DNA of 6,230 bases from Bordetella parapertussis. GTDB taxonomy: Bacteria > Pseudomonadota > Gammaproteobacteria > Burkholderiales > Burkholderiaceae_C. Position numbers and translations under genes: made by a program. The notes under the pieces are model-generated. The model did no database searches and had not been told where the DNA came from. It saw nothing but the letters and a program-made list of their open reading frames with translations. Shown here one piece after another: positions 1 through 4,701 of this stretch (position 1 is the stretch's first letter; each line of letters begins with the position of its first letter). The stretch lies in NCBI GenBank assembly GCA_945873925.1, contig CAMCES010000077.1, positions 1-6,230 on the forward strand. The letters run 5' to 3'.

Positions 1-189
1 GGGCGGCATTTGCAAGGATTTGCCTTGCCAGCTGGTGGGGAAAGTGCTGCTACCAGCTGCATCTGTCACATGGACATTGGAATGGGGCGTGGTTTGTCCG
101 CCGCCATAGACCGTCAGTTCCCTCTCGGCCATGACCAAGCCAGAACTCAGCAGCCCAAGTGTCAACACCATTGCTTTGATCAGCGCCAT
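1..189 (-). CDS. Secreted, probably outer-membrane protein (N-terminal fragment, possibly lipid A oxidase-like)
   Basis: This is the first 63 codons of a gene that continues past the left edge. Translation from the ATG at 189 begins MALIKAMVLTLGLLSSGLVMA: a short basic start, a hydrophobic stretch and a VMA cleavage site, so a Sec signal peptide cut after residue 21 is likely. The mature part starts ERELTVYGGGQTTPHSNV and continues with a Thr/Ser/Gly-rich stretch and SWQGKSLQMPP. A short beta strand, then QTxPHSxV, then WxGxS and PP resembles, from memory, small outer-membrane beta-barrel proteins annotated as lipid A oxidase (LpxQ-like). That family assignment is tentative; only the exported nature is well supported. 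The start is fixed by an AAGGAG ribosome binding site 7 bases upstream. The gene is divergent from malate synthase. The rest of the protein is not visible, so length and domain completeness cannot be judged. Confidence 0.68.
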   Translation of the reverse strand, partial: MALIKAMVLTLGLLSSGLVMAERELTVYGGGQTTPHSNVHVTDAAGSSTFPTSWQGKSLQMPP

Positions 190-264
190 CTCGCGACTCC
201 TTAAAATGGAAAATTATCGGTGAAAACCCCTGTCCTTCTCTGACAAATATCAAGAAAGCCCTGC
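190..264. promoter_or_regulatory. Divergent intergenic region between the exported-protein gene and glcB
   Basis: These 75 bases separate two divergent genes and should hold both promoters. The stretch is more AT-rich than the coding DNA. On the minus strand GATAAT (218 to 213) is a good -10 candidate for the exported-protein gene, but no convincing -35 lies 16-18 bases upstream. On the plus strand TAAAAT (202-207) is a possible -10 for glcB; the nearest -35-like hexamer, TTGATC at 176-181, is 20 bases away, which is too far for a good sigma-70 promoter. A weak purine-rich AAGAAAG (252-258) sits 6 bases before the glcB ATG and probably serves as its ribosome binding site. I see no clear operator palindrome. 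Individual promoter elements are guesses. Confidence 0.4.
197..202 (-). promoter_or_regulatory. Ribosome binding site of the left-edge gene
   Basis: Read on the minus strand this is AAGGAG, a near-perfect Shine-Dalgarno sequence, 7 bases before the ATG at 189. It decides the start of the signal-peptide protein and is the strongest ribosome binding site visible in the window. Confidence 0.8.
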
Positions 265-2469
265 ATGACTGCCCGCACCTCCCTCTACAAGCTCCAAGTG
301 GCCACCCATTTGTACGAATTCATTGACCAACAGGTGTTGCCCGGCACTGGCGTGTCCAGTGTGACTTTTTGGAAAGGTTTTGATGCCTTGGTGCAAGACC
401 TGGCCCCGAAAAACCAGGCTTTGTTGGCCGAACGCGACCGTTTGCAAACCGAACTGGACCATTGGCACAGCACCCATTCTGGTCCCGTCACCGACATGAA
501 GGCCTACCAAGCCTTCCTGACCCAGATCGGCTATTTGGTCCCGGTGCCCGCCAAGGTCAAAGCCACCACGGTGAACGTCGACGCAGAGCTCGCCACCCAG
601 GCCGGTCCACAACTGGTGGTGCCGATCCTGAATGCCCGCTATGCCCTGAACGCGGCCAATGCCCGCTGGGGTTCGCTGTATGACGCTTTGTACGGTACCG
701 ACGTCATCTCTGAAGCCGATGGCTGCGCCAAAGGCCCGGGCTACAACGACAAACGCGGCGCCAAAGTGATTGAATACGCGCGCTACGTGCTCGACCGCAC
801 CGCTCCCCTCAAAACCGGCTCGCACATTGACTCGACCGGTTACAGCATTGTCAAAGGCCAATTGTTGGTGTCGCTCAAAGGCAGCAAAACCTCTGGTTTG
901 GCCGACCCCAAGCAATTCGCCGGCTACCAAGGTGATGCAACGCATCCCTCCTCGGTTTTGCTGATCCACAACGGCTTGCATTTGGACATCCAAATCAACG
1001 CCCAACACCCGGTTGGCGCGACCGACCCTGCCCATGTGAGCGACCTGGTGCTGGAAGCGGCTTTGTCCACCATCCTCGACCTGGAAGACTCGGTGGCCGC
1101 GGTGGATGCGGATGACAAACTGCTGGCCTACAGCAACTGGCTGGGTATTTTGAAAGGCACATTGACCGAAGACGTCAGCAAGGACGGCACCCGTTTCAAG
1201 CGCGGCTTGAACCCTGACCGGTTCTACCACTCGCCAAAAGGTGATGCCGAGGTCAAGTTGCACGGCCGCTCGCTGCTGTTCTTGCGCAATGTCGGCCATT
1301 TGATGACCAACCCCGCCATCCTCTACCAAGGCGCAGATGGTCAGATGCATGACATCCCCGAGGGCATCATGGACGCCATGGTGACCACCACCATCGCCCT
1401 GCATGACCTGCAAGGTCATGGTGCCAACGGCATTCGCAATTCCCGCAGCGGCTCGGTCTACATCGTGAAACCCAAGATGCACGGCCCGGCCGAGGTGGCC
1501 TTTGCCTCTGAGTTGTTTGGCCGGGTCGAGCAAGTCCTGGGTTTGGCTGACAGCACGGTCAAGCTGGGCATCATGGACGAAGAGCGGCGCACCAGCGTCA
1601 ACCTCAAAGCCTGTATCGCCGCTGCATCCAGCCGGGTGGCTTTCATCAACACCGGTTTCTTGGACCGCACCGGCGACGAAATGCACACCGCCATGCTCGC
1701 TGGCCCCATGCTGCGCAAGGGCGACATGAAGAGCAGTGCCTGGATTGCCGCTTACGAGCGCAACAATGTGCTGGTGGGTTTGTCCTGCGGCTTGCGTGGC
1801 AGGGCGCAGATCGGCAAAGGCATGTGGGCCATGCCTGACCTGATGGCCGAGATGCTGAAACAAAAAATCGCGCATCCCAAAGCAGGCGCCAACACTGCGT
1901 GGGTACCCAGCCCCACGGGTGCCACCCTGCACGCCCTGCACTACCACCAAGTGCTGGTGAGCGATGTGCAAAAAGAACTCGAAAAGATCGATGCCGACAA
2001 AGAACGCGCGTCTTTGTTGAAAGACCTGCTCACCGTGCCCGTGGTCGCCAAAGCCAACTGGAGCGAGGCGGACAAACAGCAAGAGTTGGACAACAATGTG
2101 CAAGGCATCTTAGGTTATGTGGTGCGCTGGGTCGACCAGGGCGTGGGCTGCTCCAAAGTCCCCGACATCCACAACGTGGGCTTGATGGAAGACCGCGCCA
2201 CGCTGCGCATCTCCAGCCAACACATCGCCAACTGGTTGCACCACGGTGTGGTCAGTGAGACCCAAGTGCGGGCGACTTTCGAGCGCATGGCCGCCGTGGT
2301 CGACACACAAAACGCCGGCGACCGCTTGTACCAACCGATGGCTGGGCACTTCAACACCTCCAAAGCCTACTTGGCGGCCACCGACCTGGTGTTCAAAGGC
2401 AAGGCACAACCCAGCGGGTACACCGAGCCTTTGTTGCATGCCTGGCGTTTGAAAGTGAAAGCGGCCTAA
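265..2469 (+). CDS. glcB: Malate synthase G
   Basis: Condenses glyoxylate with acetyl-CoA to give malate and CoA (EC 2.3.3.9), a cytosolic step of the glyoxylate bypass and of glycolate/glyoxylate use. The 734-residue protein is full length for the G isoform (about 720-730). Visible landmarks: LEDSVAAVDADDK (273-285); LRNVGHLMTN (340-349), whose R341 matches the catalytic Arg338 of E. coli; SGSVYIVKPKMHGP (395-408); GIMDEERRT (435-443) with E439 matching Mg2+ ligand Glu427; FLDRTGDEMHT (465-475) with D467 matching Asp455; WVPSPTGATLHALHYHQV (546-563); and CSKVPDIHNVGLMEDRATLR (629-648), where D643 matches the catalytic base Asp631 and C629 the oxidation-prone Cys617. E. coli numbers are from memory. 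All key residues are present. About nine extra residues relative to E. coli lie around 384-391, just before the SGSVYIV strand. The ATG follows a weak AAGAAAG. The stop overlaps that of the convergent photolyase-like gene. Confidence 0.97.
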   Translation: MTARTSLYKLQVATHLYEFIDQQVLPGTGVSSVTFWKGFDALVQDLAPKNQALLAERDRLQTELDHWHSTHSGPVTDMKAYQAFLTQIGYLVPVPAKVKATTVNVDAELATQAGPQLVVPILNARYALNAANARWGSLYDALYGTDVISEADGCAKGPGYNDKRGAKVIEYARYVLDRTAPLKTGSHIDSTGYSIVKGQLLVSLKGSKTSGLADPKQFAGYQGDATHPSSVLLIHNGLHLDIQINAQHPVGATDPAHVSDLVLEAALSTILDLEDSVAAVDADDKLLAYSNWLGILKGTLTEDVSKDGTRFKRGLNPDRFYHSPKGDAEVKLHGRSLLFLRNVGHLMTNPAILYQGADGQMHDIPEGIMDAMVTTTIALHDLQGHGANGIRNSRSGSVYIVKPKMHGPAEVAFASELFGRVEQVLGLADSTVKLGIMDEERRTSVNLKACIAAASSRVAFINTGFLDRTGDEMHTAMLAGPMLRKGDMKSSAWIAAYERNNVLVGLSCGLRGRAQIGKGMWAMPDLMAEMLKQKIAHPKAGANTAWVPSPTGATLHALHYHQVLVSDVQKELEKIDADKERASLLKDLLTVPVVAKANWSEADKQQELDNNVQGILGYVVRWVDQGVGCSKVPDIHNVGLMEDRATLRISSQHIANWLHHGVVSETQVRATFERMAAVVDTQNAGDRLYQPMAGHFNTSKAYLAATDLVFKGKAQPSGYTEPLLHAWRLKVKAA

Positions 2470-3698
2470 GATCCTTGCAGGTTGCGCAACAACTGCGGTA
2501 TGGACTGCTTGTAGCGCGTGACCTTGCTCCACCAATGAGAGAACGAGGGGCTGCGCTCCTCTTGTCTGGGCCACAAGCGGGGTGCGGGATGGCGCACCCA
2601 ATGGACGCCAGGCCAGTCGGGCAAAGCCCGGTGGTCCCAGACATGCACTGTGCGTGCCTTGCTGAAGATGTCAGTCAAGCGTGCCGCGTCCTCGAACCAG
2701 CAATGCGAAGCCACCTGGTGCATGCCACGCGCCACAAACAGCCAACGCGCGGTGTTCCAGGGGTGCGCCTGGGTCCATGCTTGCCAGCACGCCGCGACAC
2801 GCATGGCGTCTGCTGGCAACAGAGGTGGCGCTTGCTCGGACAAGGACCAAGGGTGAATCCACCAGACATCGCGGTCGATCAATTTGTCTGCCGCCAAGCC
2901 ACTGGCTACCAAGTTGGCTTCAGGCGGGGGTGAGACCAGGAGGTCTGGCTCATCGACCTTGACATGGTGCGTGGTTTTTTGGGTGAAGGTGGCCTGGCTT
3001 TGCGAGATCATCTCGATGATCTCCATGTCCTTGTCGATCACGGTGTTCGGGCTGTGCCACACCTCCGGGGCATGCGCCGCGACATTGGCCGCATTGAACA
3101 AATACGGCTTGCTGCTGCCCGTCCCAGCCACCCACTGCCAACTCAGGTGGTTGCTGGCGATGTCGCCGTCGAGCAAATGGCTGTACATCCAATCTGCGCC
3201 CACCCGCCAATGCACTTTGCGGATGTGCACCAGGTAACTGGCCAACCACAGCCTGGCATGGTTGTGCAAATAGCCATTGAAATACAACTGCCGAATCGCC
3301 TGATCGATGACGGGCACACCGGTTGAACCGTCGCGCACATCTTCTGGCAGGCTGAGGCTATAGGCGTTGGCAGGCAATACCCCCTCGTGCAAATCCTTGA
3401 AGATGTCGTCGCCCAGGGCGTCGTGCACATGCAAGAAGTATTCGCGCCAAGCCAACTCAAAAACAAACTTGTGCTGAACGCTCATGCGGTGTACTTTGTA
3501 GACATGCGCGGCTACTTCGGGCACGGTCAAAAAACCATGGGTGAGGTAGGGCGAGAGCATGCTGACTGCGCCGTCAAGGTGGTTGCGGCTTTGGGCATAC
3601 TCAAACGGGCGAATCGCGGTCAAGCGCGCCTGAGCAGCCGACGCGCTCGGCTCAAACAAGGCTTGTTCAATAAAGAGTTTCACCGTACTTGAACTCAA
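2466..3698 (-). CDS. Photolyase/cryptochrome-like FAD-binding protein without the N-terminal antenna domain
   Basis: A 410-residue flavoprotein of the photolyase/cryptochrome superfamily. Residues about 24-215 form the helical FAD-binding domain (FAD_binding_7 type): MLSPYLTHGFL (47-57), ELAWREYF (81-88), TGVPVIDQAIRQLYFNGYLHNHARLW (126-151, with HNHAR contacting FAD in the family), LLDGDIASNHLSWQWVAGTG (175-194), then KPYLFNAANVA. N183 aligns with E. coli PhrB Asn378, a photolyase-like feature; W187 and W164 align with Trp382 and Trp359 of the electron-transfer triad. The usual N-terminal alpha/beta (antenna-binding) domain is absent. After a linker (about 216-274), residues 275-410 contain strand-like DVWWIHPW, RTVHVWD and GVHWVRHP and 14 tryptophans, possibly a displaced alpha/beta domain. 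DNA repair versus photosensory function cannot be decided from sequence. The start is TTG with no clear Shine-Dalgarno, 8 bases after the gshB stop, suggesting translational coupling; GTG at 3683 is an alternative start. The stop overlaps glcB. Confidence 0.9.
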   Translation of the reverse strand: MSSSTVKLFIEQALFEPSASAAQARLTAIRPFEYAQSRNHLDGAVSMLSPYLTHGFLTVPEVAAHVYKVHRMSVQHKFVFELAWREYFLHVHDALGDDIFKDLHEGVLPANAYSLSLPEDVRDGSTGVPVIDQAIRQLYFNGYLHNHARLWLASYLVHIRKVHWRVGADWMYSHLLDGDIASNHLSWQWVAGTGSSKPYLFNAANVAAHAPEVWHSPNTVIDKDMEIIEMISQSQATFTQKTTHHVKVDEPDLLVSPPPEANLVASGLAADKLIDRDVWWIHPWSLSEQAPPLLPADAMRVAACWQAWTQAHPWNTARWLFVARGMHQVASHCWFEDAARLTDIFSKARTVHVWDHRALPDWPGVHWVRHPAPRLWPRQEERSPSFSHWWSKVTRYKQSIPQLLRNLQGS

Positions 3699-3706
3699 CA
3701 GCCCGG

Positions 3707-4657
3707 TCAGGCGTTTGGGATTTGCTGGGTGAGCGCGTTCATGAACATGGCGGCGACATCAAACCCGCTTTGGTCCATGATCTCGCGAAACCCAGTGGGA
3801 CTGGTCACGTTCACCTCGGTCAGGCAGTCACCGATGATGTCCAAGCCCACCAAGAACAAGCCACGCGCGGCCAGCACCGGGCCCATGGCCTGGGCAATGG
3901 CTTTGTCTTGCTCACTCAGGGCTTGCGCCACGCCCTTACCACCTGCCGCCAAATTGCCGCGCACCTCGTTGCCTTGAGGGATGCGCGCCAGGGCAAAAGG
4001 CACAGCCTGTCCGTTGATCAGCAAGACCCGTTTGTCACCTTCGGCAATGGCGGGCAAAAACTTCTGCACCATCAAGGTTTGGCGGCCGTTTTGATTGAGG
4101 GTTTCAATGACCGAGCCCAGATTCAGGCCATCGGGCTTGACCCGAAAAATACCCATGCCGCCCATGCCATCCAAGGGCTTCAAGATGATGTCTTGGTGTT
4201 CTGCGTGAAAGGCGCGCACCGCGTCTGCTTGGCGGGTCACCAAGGTCGGGCTGGCAAAACGTGCAAATTCCATCAAGGCGAGTTTTTCAGGATGCTCGCG
4301 CAGGGCTGCAGGGCTGTTGAAGACGCGAGCGCCTTCTTTCACAGCCTGGCTGAGCAAATGGGTGGCGTAAAAAAACTCATTGTCAAAGGGGGGGTCCTTA
4401 CGCATGACCACCGCGTCCATGCGGTGCAGTGGCAAGACCTCGGTCTGCAGCGTGGTGTACCAACCATCCGTCTTACCTGTCAGGTGGATCTGCTGCATGG
4501 CGGCACTGACTGCTTGCCCACTTTGCCATTGCAGGTCTGTGGTGTCGCAAGCCCAGACCTCATGGCCTCTGGCTTGCGCCTCACGCATCATGGTGAAAGT
4601 GCTGTCCTTGTGGATCTTGAAAACGGGCAGCGGGTCAGCGACAAAGAGAAATTGCAT
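3707..4657 (-). CDS. gshB: Glutathione synthetase
   Basis: Joins gamma-glutamylcysteine and glycine with ATP hydrolysis to make glutathione (EC 6.3.2.3), the second step of glutathione synthesis, in the cytosol. From the ATG at 4657 the protein has 316 residues, the usual size of the proteobacterial enzyme, and begins MQFLFVADPLPVFKIHKDST, a typical family N-terminus. The ATP-grasp fold is complete: N-terminal substrate domain with VMRKDPPFDNEFFYATHLL (84-102); the glycine-rich ATP loop ILKPLDGMGGMGIFR (158-172); KFLPAIAEGDKRVLLINGQ (199-217); NEVRGNLAAGGKG (230-242), the family's substrate loop; and LTEVNVTSPTGFREI (279-293), carrying the metal-binding Glu and Asn. Nothing is missing. A GTG at 4663 would add two residues, but the ATG fits the family better; neither has a clear ribosome binding site. 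It follows kup by 44 bases and precedes the photolyase-like gene by 8, so an operon is likely. Confidence 0.96.
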   Translation of the reverse strand: MQFLFVADPLPVFKIHKDSTFTMMREAQARGHEVWACDTTDLQWQSGQAVSAAMQQIHLTGKTDGWYTTLQTEVLPLHRMDAVVMRKDPPFDNEFFYATHLLSQAVKEGARVFNSPAALREHPEKLALMEFARFASPTLVTRQADAVRAFHAEHQDIILKPLDGMGGMGIFRVKPDGLNLGSVIETLNQNGRQTLMVQKFLPAIAEGDKRVLLINGQAVPFALARIPQGNEVRGNLAAGGKGVAQALSEQDKAIAQAMGPVLAARGLFLVGLDIIGDCLTEVNVTSPTGFREIMDQSGFDVAAMFMNALTQQIPNA

Positions 4658-4680
4658 GGCCACTAGGTTAACAGCACTGC

Positions 4681-4701
4681 GCCTTTCGCACGATGCAAGG
4701 C
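4681..4701 (-). other. Hairpin in the kup-gshB gap
   Basis: Directly after the kup stop codon the minus strand can fold as GCCTT-GCA-TCG-TGC-GA-AAGGC: a 5-bp outer stem, a 2-base bulge, a 3-bp inner stem and a 3-base loop. No T-tract follows, so it is not a classic intrinsic terminator; it may mark an mRNA 3' end, a processing site or a partial attenuator between kup and gshB. The inverted repeat is seen directly; any role is inferred. Confidence 0.35.

Noticed and set aside
50..253. 67-codon minus-strand open frame at the left end
   Set aside because: It runs in a different frame through the signal-peptide gene, has no protein-like features, and the AAGGAG ribosome binding site is placed for the ATG at 189 instead.
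250..2103. 617-codon open frame on the minus strand opposite glcB
   Set aside because: It is in exact codon register with glcB, so it only means glcB uses no TTA, CTA or TCA codons in that stretch (the first is TTA at 2110-2112). The translation is low-complexity, His/Gly/Val-rich and resembles no family, while glcB has all its catalytic motifs.
2466..3698. Horizontal transfer of the photolyase-like gene
   Set aside because: Its opposite strand is also largely open in register, showing the same codon avoidance as the neighbours; no flanking repeats, tRNA or mobile element remnants were seen.
4658..4663. GTG start for gshB two codons upstream
   Set aside because: Possible, but the ATG at 4657 gives the typical family N-terminus and usual length; the GTG has no better ribosome binding site.
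3689..4666. 325-codon open frame on the plus strand opposite gshB
   Set aside because: Again in codon register with the real gene; a consequence of avoided TTA/CTA/TCA codons. gshB has a complete ATP-grasp motif set.
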